Shown here: positions 8,491 to 18,252 of the stretch, piece after piece
Position numbering within the stretch: position 1 is the stretch's first letter
Layout: every line of letters begins with the position of its first letter
NCBI GenBank assembly: GCA_023091735.1
Contig: JALKBU010000007.1
Span: forward strand, 86,756-150,755
From: Trichomonas tenax
Lineage: Eukaryota > Parabasalia > Trichomonadida > Trichomonadidae
Direction of reading: 5' to 3'
Length of the DNA stretch: 64,000 nt
The notes under the pieces: model-generated
What the model saw: only the letters and a program-made list of their open reading frames with translations
Databases searched by the model: none
What the model was told of the DNA's origin: nothing
Translations under genes and position numbers: made by a program

Positions 8491-10521
8491 TCAGTTTTCT
8501 TGATTCTTTTTCTTTTCTTTCTTTGCTTTAGGCTTCTTTCGATTGGATTTAAGGGGTGGCAGAGAAAGAAGCTCAAACTTGCTCTCTTCAAGATCTCTAG
8601 GTGTGATTCTGTTAGATGGAGTAAGTGTCATTGATCTGGACATTGTCTGTGCTGACTCATTGGCTCTCTTCATGCGTTCGCGATTCCAAAGACGTTCTTT
8701 ATCGTTAACAATAGTCTTGAAGTTTTCAACTTTGTGAAGTTTGTTTTCAAGTGGCAAACGTTCGCGTGCACGCTTGTTTTGGAACTTTTGGACTTTGACA
8801 AGAGCAGTATTATCGAATGTCAAAACTTCCTCAGCCTGACGTTGCATGAGAAGTTTCTGTGATTCGTTGAATCGTGTCTGCATAACTTCATGATTCAGTG
8901 CTTCTTCTTTCGCCTTCTGTTCATTAGCAATGACTTCAATGGCGCCTGCTTCCACGAAACGGCACTGAAGAAGCAATGATTTCATCTGAGCACGCATTGT
9001 TGTCAATGTGTTAGAGACGTGGTTGAACATCTTCATCATCTGGTCAGAATTCCATAGTTTCTCGTGATCATCCAACTCCTTTTCGTGTTTGTCCAATAGC
9101 TTATTCTTTTGAGCCTGAAGTTTGTCTTCAAGTTCTTTCGTGAGCTTTTTAGTTTCTTTATCGAAATCATCAATCGACTTTTGAAGCTCTGTTTCTTGAT
9201 CTTTTGTTGTCTGCTGCCATGCTTGCTGTGCATTGGCCTTTCTCTGTTTGAGCTGCATGTCTTGGATGTGGACAATAGCTTTATTGATGTTGGCGCCTTC
9301 CTTGAACTTGTGCTCCTGGATTTTTGCCTTTCTATCCTCTGATAATGAATAGATAGCTTGAGTATAGATCTCATCTGGAACAACAGGAAGAGTTTCCAAC
9401 TTAAGAGCCTTCGCTTTGATTTCTAAAGCTTGTTTGGAGACTTCTGGAGCCTTGAAAACTGGCATAGAGCGTCTGAAAGCAAATGGATATGATTGCTTTG
9501 GAGGAATTGGTCTATGTGAGCGAGCTGTCGATGACATTCTTGGTGAACGTGGTGGAAGCTCTTCATCATTGTTAGCTGCTTCTTCTGGTTCGTGAATGCC
9601 AACAGAGATGTGAACTTCTTGTGTATTTTCTTTATCATCAACTGAAACGATCGCTTCTTCACCATTATTCTCTGTCTGCTCATTGTTTGGCGTTTCTTCT
9701 TTGGATTCTTCTGGAAGTTCGCGCTCTTTATTTTCAGATGGATTCAAAGCATCTGTGATAATGTTTGAAAGTTTTGTGCTTTCTTCTGCGAGTTTTCCTT
9801 CTGGCTTTTTATCTTTCTGTTCATCATCGGAATACTCATCTTCTTCATAATACTCATATTCCTCTTCCTTGGCCTTCTTCTGTTCTTCTTTTGGCTCTTC
9901 TTTTTGCTCTGGTTGTGGAGTATTTTCTTGTTGATTTTGATTTGGTTCTGGAGTATCTTTTTGCTCTTGATTTTCATTGCTTTCTGGTGGCTTATCTGTG
10001 TTTTCTTGTATTTCTGTATTTTCTGGTGGTTTTTCGTTAGTATTTTCAACTTCGTTATTTATTTCCGCAACTTTATCTAGAACATTTGAGATTTGAGTAT
10101 TTTCCTCTTTTGGAGTTCTTGTGACTGTTCTGAAGCTGGTTCTTCGATTTTTTTCTTTATTTTCTTCGATCTTTTTTTTATTATCTTGATTTTCTTTTGT
10201 TTCTTCTTCATACTCATATTCGTATTCATCATCATTCGGTTTTGATTCTTTTTGTTCTGTGTTTTCCTTTGTTTCTTGTTTTTCTGGTTCATTTGTTTGT
10301 TCTGGCAGTTTTTCTTCTTTCTGAGCAGGTGGTTGTTCCGTATTTTCGTTAGTCTCCTGCTTCTCCTCTGATTGCTTGTTTTCTTCAGCATTTTCAATAC
10401 TAACGGTTTCAGGATTCTCGTTTTCTTGTTTTATTCCTTCTGCAGCAGCATCACCGCCGGTATTCGGGCTTTCCGCGTTCTGTTGTTCGACCTGTCCGGC
10501 TTCATTTGTCTCATTTTGCAT
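8491..10521 (-). CDS. Acidic, coiled-coil protein of unknown function
   Basis: 676 residues starting with ATG at 10521. The first half (about residues 1-330) is low-complexity, rich in Glu, Gln, Asn, Lys and Pro, with several EYEYYEE-like acidic clusters. The second half (about 360-640) is predicted helical coiled coil rich in Lys, Gln, Glu, Leu and Ala (for example TTKDQETELQKSIDDFDKET), ending in a basic tail KKPKAKKEKKKNQEN. There is no membrane segment or signal peptide. This architecture suggests a structural, cytoskeletal or basal-body type protein, but this is inference. I do not recognise a named family. A fragment of a paralogue lies at 6074-6340, so it belongs to a family with at least two members. 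Confidence 0.85.
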   Translation of the reverse strand: MQNETNEAGQVEQQNAESPNTGGDAAAEGIKQENENPETVSIENAEENKQSEEKQETNENTEQPPAQKEEKLPEQTNEPEKQETKENTEQKESKPNDDEYEYEYEEETKENQDNKKKIEENKEKNRRTSFRTVTRTPKEENTQISNVLDKVAEINNEVENTNEKPPENTEIQENTDKPPESNENQEQKDTPEPNQNQQENTPQPEQKEEPKEEQKKAKEEEYEYYEEDEYSDDEQKDKKPEGKLAEESTKLSNIITDALNPSENKERELPEESKEETPNNEQTENNGEEAIVSVDDKENTQEVHISVGIHEPEEAANNDEELPPRSPRMSSTARSHRPIPPKQSYPFAFRRSMPVFKAPEVSKQALEIKAKALKLETLPVVPDEIYTQAIYSLSEDRKAKIQEHKFKEGANINKAIVHIQDMQLKQRKANAQQAWQQTTKDQETELQKSIDDFDKETKKLTKELEDKLQAQKNKLLDKHEKELDDHEKLWNSDQMMKMFNHVSNTLTTMRAQMKSLLLQCRFVEAGAIEVIANEQKAKEEALNHEVMQTRFNESQKLLMQRQAEEVLTFDNTALVKVQKFQNKRARERLPLENKLHKVENFKTIVNDKERLWNRERMKRANESAQTMSRSMTLTPSNRITPRDLEESKFELLSLPPLKSNRKKPKAKKEKKKNQEN

Positions 10522-10680
10522 CGCTTAAACAATTTGAAAAGTGACAAAGGGATTTGTTAGTATTTCAATTTCTTGTAACATCAAAGAATAGATGATGGTA
10601 AAACACTGAAATAAACTTCTACTTCGAATTCATATGACATCCATATGGGTCATGGTCCAATTTATCTATTTTTGATGCAT

Positions 10681-10905
10681 TCATTCATGAATATATATCA
10701 TTTGGCATTCATTATTTTGCATGTCAAAAAATAAATTATATTTCATTCCTTCATCAAAAGATGGCAGAAAAAGATGTTCTATCAGAGCCTTAACTCCTTC
10801 TGTCTGAAGAGAACCTACGGATTCAATTATATACGTCTTAGCTATAAAAATAATGACATTTCGGTGTTTTAATTTTCTATTTTCCCATGAATGAATATTA
10901 CGCAA
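10681..10905 (-). pseudogene. Possible relic of an unknown gene
   Basis: A 74-residue open frame without an ATG start reads as plausible protein (TYIIESVGSLQTEGVKALIEH, then a LPSFDEGMKYNLFFDMQ segment). It has no partner frames that I can join with confidence. The rest of the interval from 10522 to 11020 is AT-rich and appears empty. It could equally be a chance open frame. Confidence 0.25.
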
Positions 10906-11022
10906 AAATTTCTTTTATGAACTTGATCTTTCTATGCTAAAAATGCAGGATATGCGTTCATATATTCATAGTGATTTGATAATAACTCTATTTGTTTAAT
11001 CTATTATATTTAATGATGAGAA

Positions 11023-12049
11023 TCATTGATTCTTCTTGAACAAGTTGATCTTGAATGATTTCGTTAATTGGATGCCGAAGTAGACTATTCTGCCGATGAT
11101 CAACAAAAGGAGAAGGATGCTTAATCCTATCCAATAATTAGAATAAATTGATTCATCATCGACGACAATTGACAAAATCGTGATTGCCCAAGGAATCAAT
11201 AAATCAAGATTTAACTTGTCTGGGTTTGTTGGATCAACAATCTGAGAGATATCTTATGTCTAAATATGCTGCATAAAGAATCAAATAATAGCAGTAAAAG
11301 ATGTCTGAAAATGTTTCAAACTTTCCAAATAAAAGTGGAACTGCAAAAATGAATGAATTGAGATACAATGGACAAATAGTGAAAAATGACCTAATTCTTG
11401 TCATTCTACTCTTAAAGAATCCTGGAAGAACTTCATTCGTGCTGAGAATTAATTTCAAAATGAAAATCACAGCAAACACAAAAATGAGTAGCTTTTGAAT
11501 GAAACCGAATCCAACTATTGAGTGTAATAAGATCAAAATCGCAAATAAATAGTTAAAATCTGATGATAACGATGTAAATGAGCGCTTGATGTAATTCAGC
11601 CATAAATCGTAGAAAAACCCAAATAGAGGTAATGTTGTGATTCCAATTCTAATGTAATTGCTCGCTGTGATCATATTCATATATATTTGTGATGATATTG
11701 TGAACTGAATGCATTGATATGTAGTATCCATAAAAATTATTGTTGCCTTATATTCGGAATTGTTCAAAAACTGCCTAATTGAAACATCATTCAAAATTTG
11801 AAAGAAAATCGATATAATAGAGTCCTATAATCCAATAAAGAACAGTAATATTCTCGATTTAACAACAAATGATAGAATGAATATAAGAATTGAGAATGAT
11901 AAACTAAAAATAAACCAAGCGGAAGGATTGACAATGAAATTTGTTGAAGCAGTTATCGCTTTCATTGCGTCTGAACCTCTGAACGACATTTTTGGGTCCT
12001 CAATCTTTATTTTTCTCGCATTGACCAATGCTGCGATTTCCAATTGCAT
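11023..12049 (-). pseudogene. Multispanning membrane protein gene with a nonsense codon and a frameshift
   Basis: An ATG at 12049 opens a frame (MQLEIAALVNARKIKIEDPK) with a first membrane segment (SAWFIFSLSFSILIFILSF). It runs into a TAG at 11827-11825, yet the same frame continues coding-like for another 197 codons (hydrophobic segments include YLFAILILLHSIVGFGF and LLIFVFAVIFILKLIL) to a stop at 11234. The C-terminal part, with NYWIGLSILLLLLIIGRIVYF and a basic tail, is in another frame that starts overlapping near 11260 and ends at 11023. Joined, this would be a protein of about 340 residues with about eight membrane spans. I do not recognise the family. Two independent lesions make a dead gene more likely than a sequencing error. 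Confidence 0.65.
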
Positions 12050-12089
12050 TTTTGAATCGTTACATATCAAATAATTTATGATTGTCAAA

Positions 12090-12708
12090 TTGTTTTTTTT
12101 AACTCTGTTTTAGCAGCTAAATCTTTCATAACTATTGCAATAAACACCTATTATGCATATTGATTGATCTATTATGATAATAATTAGATCCATATCAATT
12201 ATGTATTTGCTTTGATACATTCACATCAAAAGATAATCTTCTAAAATTTAATGGTGAGTAGCAAATACCTATAGTGGGTATATATGCATCGTATATGTAT
12301 ATCAATGCTAATGCAATATATAATGTTTTGAGCTGCAAATTCAAATAAATACAAATCTTGAGTAACTTTAAGACTCAAGATCATGCTAGCAACAAATAAG
12401 CTAAGTAATTCTTAACATTAACTTGATATAACTTGAACAAAGAATTGATATTTTGCAATAGCAGTTTATATTTAGCTTTAAGTCAATGAACCATAAAGAT
12501 ACAGATAGTGGTTATAAGTGGCAAACAAGGATTCAAGCTGAAAGAAGAAGATGGTGAAATATGACATGTAAAATAAATTTATGACACGTCAAAAAACTAA
12601 ATCTCAGCAGAATTTTATAAACCTCAACGAGAAAAAATGAAGATAAAGAAAATATCAAAAGTCGTAAAATTACCATCTGAACGATTAAAAAATTATTTTT
12701 ATCAGTGA
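12090..12708. promoter_or_regulatory. Intergenic with ACATGT-cored motif pair
   Basis: AT-rich interval upstream of the UBL/UBA gene. It contains TGACATGTAAAA at 12562-12573 and TGACACGTCAAA about 20 bp further (near 12582-12593), about 120-140 bp before the ATG at 12709. The pair matches the motif seen upstream of other genes. The sequence TCAGTG directly before the start codon might act as an initiator, but this is speculative. Confidence 0.4.
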
Positions 12709-14079
12709 ATGAATATCAAGCTTATTGTTCCTTCTGAAGGCAAAAAAGTTGTTGACTTGAATGTTGAAAAGAAGTCAAAGATTTTGGACGTTAAACAAGC
12801 CTACGAAGAGATATTTCCAAACACGAAGAATTTGATATTGAAATTTTATCAGCAAGGAAGAGTTCTTTCCAACAATGACTTAGTTAGTGATGGAAGTAGT
12901 TACGTTTTATCAGCGCTTTTCCCGCTCTACGCAACTTATGATGGACAAGAAAAACAAATTCTTGTAAGACCAACGGATAAATGCTTGGCAATCAAAAACG
13001 CAGTTAAGTTCTTTTTCCCACAAACAGAAAATACAAAAGTTAAAATCTTTTTGAAAGGTTCAGAATTGGCTTATTCAAATATCGTTCAAAATGCCCTTCA
13101 GCCTTTATCACATTTAACAGTTGAAACCATAAAGAAGCAAATTCCGCTTGAAAAACTCATGAGTTTAGGATATACCAAACAACACTGCGAAGTTGCTTTA
13201 TTATTGAACCAAAACAATCTTCCAAACGCTGAAAAGGAACTCAAAAACGGAAGTATCGAGAAACTTATTAAAGATGCAACAAATCCAAATCTTATTATTA
13301 ACGAGAATGTACCAAAATTAATTGCCATCAAAGTATTTTTGAATCCCGATTGTTTATTCAACATAGTAGAAGAACTTTACAAGAAAATTGGAGACAATAA
13401 AATATTCTACGATCTTCCAAATTTCATTCAGCACGATCCTATTCTAAAACGTGTCGAGTTAGACTACGAAAAGGTATACTTACGTGCAGTGTCACACAGT
13501 TATCTGGATGAAGGTGATCATGGAGCACTTGTTACACCTAAAAATAATGTGGATTGGATTTATAAGTTCTTGATCAAAGTAAGCGAGTGTGAATTCAAAA
13601 TTACGAACATTGAGCGTGCATTACATACACTTTTGCCGGATTTGCACGTGACAGGAAATCAAGTCAAAGAATTAGAAAAAAGAGCGAATCAAGAGGGTAG
13701 ATTTAATCTTAATGATCCACAGAATGATAACTCTGATTATATAGAAGAAAATCGTGAAGAAGAGGAAATAAATGATGACGTTCAAGACGAAGAATTAGAA
13801 ACGTTGACAACATACTTCACTGTGCTAATAGAAGCATACGTAGACTCAGGAGATCAAGCAATGCTTGATGATTTGGTTCCATTCTTTGAAACATATGGTT
13901 TTGAAATTGAATATCTTGATCAACTTGATAATTTAGTTAACCAGCTTGAAATCAGAACAATTCCAATGAATGATTTGAGATATATAACTGGAAATGCACC
14001 AGATGGTGATATTGCAATTGCAATAGAAAATTATCTTAATGCAGGTAGAGATCTTCAAGCAGTCAACCATGAAGGATAA
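12709..14079 (+). CDS. Ubiquitin-like / UBA domain protein
   Basis: 456 residues. The N-terminal ~70 residues resemble a ubiquitin-like fold (MNIKLIVPSEGKKVVDLNV..., with ILDVKQAYEEIFP and LKFYQQGRVLSNNDLV in the expected order), and residues ~76-135 look like a second, weaker UBL domain. Residues ~143-185 fit a UBA domain (EKLMSLGYTKQHCEVALLL, with the MGF/MGY-like loop written as LGY). The C-terminal half is helical and acidic, with an EEEEINDDVQDEE stretch near 350. Rad23/Dsk2-type shuttle proteins combine UBL and UBA domains, and a role in ubiquitin-proteasome delivery is a reasonable inference, but the order and number of domains do not match Rad23 exactly and the C-terminal UBA is not obvious. 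Confidence 0.7.
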   Translation: MNIKLIVPSEGKKVVDLNVEKKSKILDVKQAYEEIFPNTKNLILKFYQQGRVLSNNDLVSDGSSYVLSALFPLYATYDGQEKQILVRPTDKCLAIKNAVKFFFPQTENTKVKIFLKGSELAYSNIVQNALQPLSHLTVETIKKQIPLEKLMSLGYTKQHCEVALLLNQNNLPNAEKELKNGSIEKLIKDATNPNLIINENVPKLIAIKVFLNPDCLFNIVEELYKKIGDNKIFYDLPNFIQHDPILKRVELDYEKVYLRAVSHSYLDEGDHGALVTPKNNVDWIYKFLIKVSECEFKITNIERALHTLLPDLHVTGNQVKELEKRANQEGRFNLNDPQNDNSDYIEENREEEEINDDVQDEELETLTTYFTVLIEAYVDSGDQAMLDDLVPFFETYGFEIEYLDQLDNLVNQLEIRTIPMNDLRYITGNAPDGDIAIAIENYLNAGRDLQAVNHEG

Positions 14080-14168
14080 TAATATGAATAAAGTTGTATT
14101 TATTTTGTCTTTCTCAAAAGTTTATGATTAGATGAAACAAAAATACAGAAATCCTATTTAGCATATAC

Positions 14169-14978
14169 TTACATCAATGACATTTTACTAAACCTAATTA
14201 TACAAACAAAGAAAATAATAATAAAAGTAAATAATATGAAGTTGTAATTTTCATTAATGGATTTAGCTTTGTTTAATGCAATTTTTCTTTTAATATTTGC
14301 CTTCTGTAATGATATATCTAACTCATCGAATGATAAATCTTGTTTTTGTTTCGGTGATATTTTATTATCAATTTTGTTTGAATAATGTTTCAACATCATA
14401 TCACCAATAGCATAGGAAAGTGTTTTTTCAACATGGTTAGTAATTATTTCGATATTTCGATTTAGAGTGAAATATGAATTAATAGCACGCGAAATCTGAA
14501 TAATAAAGTCTGGTATTTTTATATCCTTTTTGTATGCTTTCGATAGCAGGTCAAAAATAGTTTCAATATCGATAAAAATGCTGAAATATCTGTTTTGTCC
14601 AAGTCTTTTAATGAGATGATCATACTTTATCTTTAATTTCTTTGCTTTTATGAACTGCTCAGACTGTTTTATTGGATCAAATACTCGATTTAATAACATA
14701 ATGAGTTGATCTTTCAATTTCTGAACAACTTCTTCATTTTTAGGGAACATTTTTGTAATTTTTGGGAGAACTTCTGTTGCAAATTCATGCTCGAGAAGTA
14801 ATATCTGAAATATCGTGTCTTTCGAATTTCGCATCACCAAATCATCGATGGAATTAACGATTTCTTGTATTGCATTCATTGATTCCTGTTTATTGATCAT
14901 ATTTATCCATAGCTCGACGCATGATGTTCTTATTTCTCGCAATGAGTTTTGAACAAATAAAAGATCAACATTTTCCAT
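14169..14978 (-). CDS. Helical protein with C-terminal membrane anchor
   Basis: 269 residues from ATG at 14978 (a TTG one codon earlier extends the frame). The protein is largely helical and Lys/Glu/Ile/Leu-rich, with one hydrophobic segment at the extreme C-terminus (FILFTFIIIFFVCIIRF) followed by six residues. This is the topology of a tail-anchored protein with a cytosolic domain, as in SNAREs and related trafficking factors. No SNARE motif with a central Gln/Arg layer is obvious, so I do not name a family. It converges with the UBL/UBA gene, whose stop is about 90 bp away. Confidence 0.7.
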   Translation of the reverse strand: MENVDLLFVQNSLREIRTSCVELWINMINKQESMNAIQEIVNSIDDLVMRNSKDTIFQILLLEHEFATEVLPKITKMFPKNEEVVQKLKDQLIMLLNRVFDPIKQSEQFIKAKKLKIKYDHLIKRLGQNRYFSIFIDIETIFDLLSKAYKKDIKIPDFIIQISRAINSYFTLNRNIEIITNHVEKTLSYAIGDMMLKHYSNKIDNKISPKQKQDLSFDELDISLQKANIKRKIALNKAKSINENYNFILFTFIIIFFVCIIRFSKMSLM

Positions 14979-15149
14979 CAACGAAAAATGATATGAATCA
15001 CAATGAATTTAAATAAAGCTCTGAAAGATATAATGCCTTTCATTGTTTATAAGCCTTGGTTTTGTTAATATTCAAATTTGAGATTTAATCTTGTTAAATT
15101 TTTATGGTTTATATAAAACACGTCCATGATTTCACTTTTCTATTAAATT

Positions 15150-15240
15150 CATATCTAAAAGTGTAAATTCGATATTTTGACTCAGTCCATTTACACTTTA
15201 AAGTGTCAAATTATATTTGTAAACTGATATTGATTATAAA
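15150..15240 (+). promoter_or_regulatory. Inverted TTTACA/TGTCAAA motifs upstream of RFC1
   Basis: About 40-70 bp before the RFC1 start codon, TTTACACTTTAAAGTGTCAA (15190-15209) forms an imperfect palindrome, followed by ATTTGTAAAC. It resembles the ACATGT-cored motif but with a longer spacer. The regulatory role is inferred only from position and similarity. Confidence 0.3.
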
Positions 15241-15260
15241 TTTTTAGTTGGTTACTTCAT

Positions 15261-17903
15261 ATGCCGCCAAGGAAGTCTGTAGATAGACCCCCGTTGCCTA
15301 AGATCAAACCTGCAGAGTCAACATTCACGTTTAATCAAGGTTTTAGGTTTGGATTGTCAGACAATCCTCCAAATCTCGGTCAAGTTCCAATTCCTGTTGG
15401 CAAGCCAGGATGTTTGGAAGGGGTAACAATTACAGCTACAGGAACTATGCCCTCTATCACCAGAGAGCAGCTTAAAGACATCATCGAAACATATGGTGGA
15501 AGATTAACATCATCAATATCAGGAAAAACGGACTTTCTTATACGTGGCTGCATCGAAGTAGGACCGAGCAAACTCGCACAAGCGAAAGATAGAAACTTAC
15601 CGATCATTGATGAACAAAGTTTATTTGAATATCTTCAATCAAGCAATCCAAACTACGTCCCACCGCCTCCGCCAAGGATAAAAGGCGGTCCAGAACTCCC
15701 AGAATCGATGTTTCCCAAATCAACAATTTTAACAGAGAAATACAGACCGAGACAGTTATCAGACATCGTTGCAAACTATGGTCCAATCAAACATCTCGTT
15801 GAATTCCTTGAAAAATATGATCCGTCGACAAATCCAAAATGTGCAATCCTCAGCGGCCAACCAGGTGTCGGAAAGTCAACAGCTGCAACACTTGTTGCCT
15901 TGTATTGCGGTTACAAGCCATTGGAGTTGAATGCTTCTGATACACGTTCGAAGAAATCACTCACTGAAGATTTTGCCGAAATCTTCAATAACAGAGCAAT
16001 TGATCTCAAAGAGAAGAACGAACAGATCTGTTTAATCTTCGATGAGGTCGATGGCATGTCAGCAGGTGACCGTGGAGGTCTCCAGGAGCTCGTAAAGTTC
16101 GTCGATAATGCAGTGAACCCTGTCATTTGTATCTGCAATGACAGGCAAAATAGGAAACTTGATACATTAGGTAAGAGATCACTTGACATCAAATTCTCTG
16201 TCCCAACTGATAACGAAGTTGCTTCAAGACTTAAATATGTCTGCGAACAAGAAAAGATTGCTGTTAGTGATGAAGTTCTTCTTAGAATTGCTTCGAATTC
16301 TCATGGTGACTTCAGACATGCAATCAACACACTTCAGTTTTGGACTCCAAAGTCTTTTGATGAATCAAGTGCAACAACAAGTGCTAAAATTATTCCAATC
16401 GTCGATGCTGTTGATGCTACAATCACAATTTTCAAGCCAACAACAGAATTCGAGAAACGCTTTGATTGCTACTTCGTTGATTATGGAATGGTTCCATTAT
16501 ATGTACACGAAAACCTTCCTGTTACAGATGGTTATGCTAATGCCATGGAAGCAATAGCTATAGCTGATATCGTTGGAAATAATATATATGGTGGGCAGGA
16601 ATTCGGACTCCTTCCAGCTCATGGATTCTTCTCATCTGTTGCTCCATCAATCTTGAGCCCAGGTAAGGAATGGGGAATTGCGAAGTTCCCAACGTTCTTC
16701 GGCAAGAACTCCCGTCAAAAGAAGCTGCAGAGATGGATCAACGAAATGGGCAGAAGAATCAACAGAAACATTGCCACACCAACAGGTGAAATCAATGATA
16801 CAACAGTTCCACTTTTGCTTGAGAGAGCAAGAGAGAAACTTTCAGGAAGAAAGCCAGATGTCGAAGGATTCCTTGATATGCTTGATGAGTTCGAGATGAC
16901 TTTAGATGATTATGAGCATCTTGGAGAGCTGTTTACATATGGTCCACCAGCACAAGCAAACAAATCATTACCAGGAACACCGGCTGTTAAAGGAAGTGTC
17001 ACAAGAGGCTATAACGCAAGACACACAAATGCCACTGGTTTAGTTGGCCATGATAGACAAATCAGAGAAGATTATATGATCAGTGAAAAGCCGAAGTTTG
17101 CTGTCACAAAGGTAAAGAAGTCAGAGAGGAAATCAACAAGCTCAGTCAGAACCAGCAGAGTCAACAAAGATGGTGAAGAAATGGTTGACGATGATGATAA
17201 GTATGCCGAGAGCGAATCAGAATCATCAGGTGAGGAGGATGTTTGGGCTACTGCAAAGAGTAAAGCTTCTATGCAACCAGCCAGAAAGAGAGTCGTAACT
17301 AAAGCAGCAGCGGCCGATGATGAAGGACTTGAATTTAACTCTGCAAGTGAAGATGAGGAAGAAGATAAGGAATGGACGGAGAAGAAATCAAAGAAATCTA
17401 AAGATGATGATGACGATTCTGAGGATGAAAAGCCAAAGAAGAGAGGAAGGCAGCCAAAGAAACAAAAAGCTGCTGATGAGAAACCAAAGAGGGGAAGAAA
17501 GCCAAAGGCAGGAAAGGCCGATGAAGATGAAAAACCGAAGAAGAGAGGAAGAAAGCCAAAGGCTGAAACAGAAGAAGCAGATGAAAAGCCAAAGAAAGGC
17601 GCAGGAAGAGGAAGGAAGAAATTTGTTGTTGACGATTATGAGCCAAACTCCGAAGATGAAGCCTTCGTTGCAAGCGATAGCAGTGAAGATGAAGCCCCAC
17701 AACTCGATGATGACAGTTCCGAAGATGTCGAATTGGATGATGAAGATTCTGAATCAGAAGCTGAAGAACTCGAACTTAGTGACGACGATGATGTTAAAGA
17801 GAAGAAGGTAAAGAGAGAAGCAAAGAAGAATGCTCCTCCAAAGCATAAGTCAAAGCTCCTGAAGAAGGCCAAAGGAAAGAAAGTTAGCCGCAAAGGTTTT
17901 TAA
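15261..17903 (+). CDS. RFC1: Replication factor C large subunit (clamp loader)
   Basis: 880-residue protein that, by family, forms the RFC pentamer loading PCNA onto primer-template DNA in the nucleus. A BRCT domain spans about residues 40-130 (PGCLEGVTITATG, ETYGGRL, GKTDFLI). The AAA+ module starts at TEKYRPRQL (~158), with Walker A GQPGVGKST at 199-207 and Walker B CLIFDEVDG at ~257-265. The helical RFC1 C-terminal domain follows to about 570. The last ~200 residues alternate acidic blocks with three AT-hook-like motifs (KKRGRQPKKQ, PKRGRKPKAG, KKRGRKPKAE around residues 723-775) and end in a basic tail. This disordered DNA-binding-like tail is an unusual addition. The gene starts at the first ATG and ends at 17903. 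Confidence 0.93.
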   Translation: MPPRKSVDRPPLPKIKPAESTFTFNQGFRFGLSDNPPNLGQVPIPVGKPGCLEGVTITATGTMPSITREQLKDIIETYGGRLTSSISGKTDFLIRGCIEVGPSKLAQAKDRNLPIIDEQSLFEYLQSSNPNYVPPPPPRIKGGPELPESMFPKSTILTEKYRPRQLSDIVANYGPIKHLVEFLEKYDPSTNPKCAILSGQPGVGKSTAATLVALYCGYKPLELNASDTRSKKSLTEDFAEIFNNRAIDLKEKNEQICLIFDEVDGMSAGDRGGLQELVKFVDNAVNPVICICNDRQNRKLDTLGKRSLDIKFSVPTDNEVASRLKYVCEQEKIAVSDEVLLRIASNSHGDFRHAINTLQFWTPKSFDESSATTSAKIIPIVDAVDATITIFKPTTEFEKRFDCYFVDYGMVPLYVHENLPVTDGYANAMEAIAIADIVGNNIYGGQEFGLLPAHGFFSSVAPSILSPGKEWGIAKFPTFFGKNSRQKKLQRWINEMGRRINRNIATPTGEINDTTVPLLLERAREKLSGRKPDVEGFLDMLDEFEMTLDDYEHLGELFTYGPPAQANKSLPGTPAVKGSVTRGYNARHTNATGLVGHDRQIREDYMISEKPKFAVTKVKKSERKSTSSVRTSRVNKDGEEMVDDDDKYAESESESSGEEDVWATAKSKASMQPARKRVVTKAAAADDEGLEFNSASEDEEEDKEWTEKKSKKSKDDDDDSEDEKPKKRGRQPKKQKAADEKPKRGRKPKAGKADEDEKPKKRGRKPKAETEEADEKPKKGAGRGRKKFVVDDYEPNSEDEAFVASDSSEDEAPQLDDDSSEDVELDDEDSESEAEELELSDDDDVKEKKVKREAKKNAPPKHKSKLLKKAKGKKVSRKGF

Positions 17904-18252
17904 TCAAACATTTCGTTCTTTTCAAATCAATATTCATTTTTAAAAACAAAGATGAGATTATTAAATGCATGAAAAGTTATTGTATTTATATTAATTAGAA
18001 TCTTTCAAATCTCATTTCTAAACCTAGAAAAATGATTTTTAATATTTTATTTAAAAGGGGATTAAATTGTTATATAGGGGATATTACATATTTAAAAAGA
18101 GATATTTTTTGAAAAAACAATGATTTTTCATGTAAGATTTTTTTAAAATCAAAAGCCGAATTTGTAGATTTTGTTAAGAATTGAACTACTATTGAAGCGA
18201 ATGTCTAAAAACGCAATTTAAAAAGTATTTAGTCAAAAAACAAATATTTGAA
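17904..18252. other. Intergenic, no gene recognised
   Basis: Poly-A/T-rich sequence separating RFC1 and the Gln-rich TAF4-like gene. No structured repeat or motif stands out. Confidence 0.6.

Noticed and set aside
9036..10397. Several open frames on both strands inside the coiled-coil gene
   Set aside because: They follow from its Glu/Lys/Gln codon repeats and have no independent protein character.
17317..17893. Arg/Lys/Gln-rich and Ser/Leu-rich frames overlapping the RFC1 tail
   Set aside because: They are alternative-frame translations of the low-complexity acidic and basic tail of RFC1.
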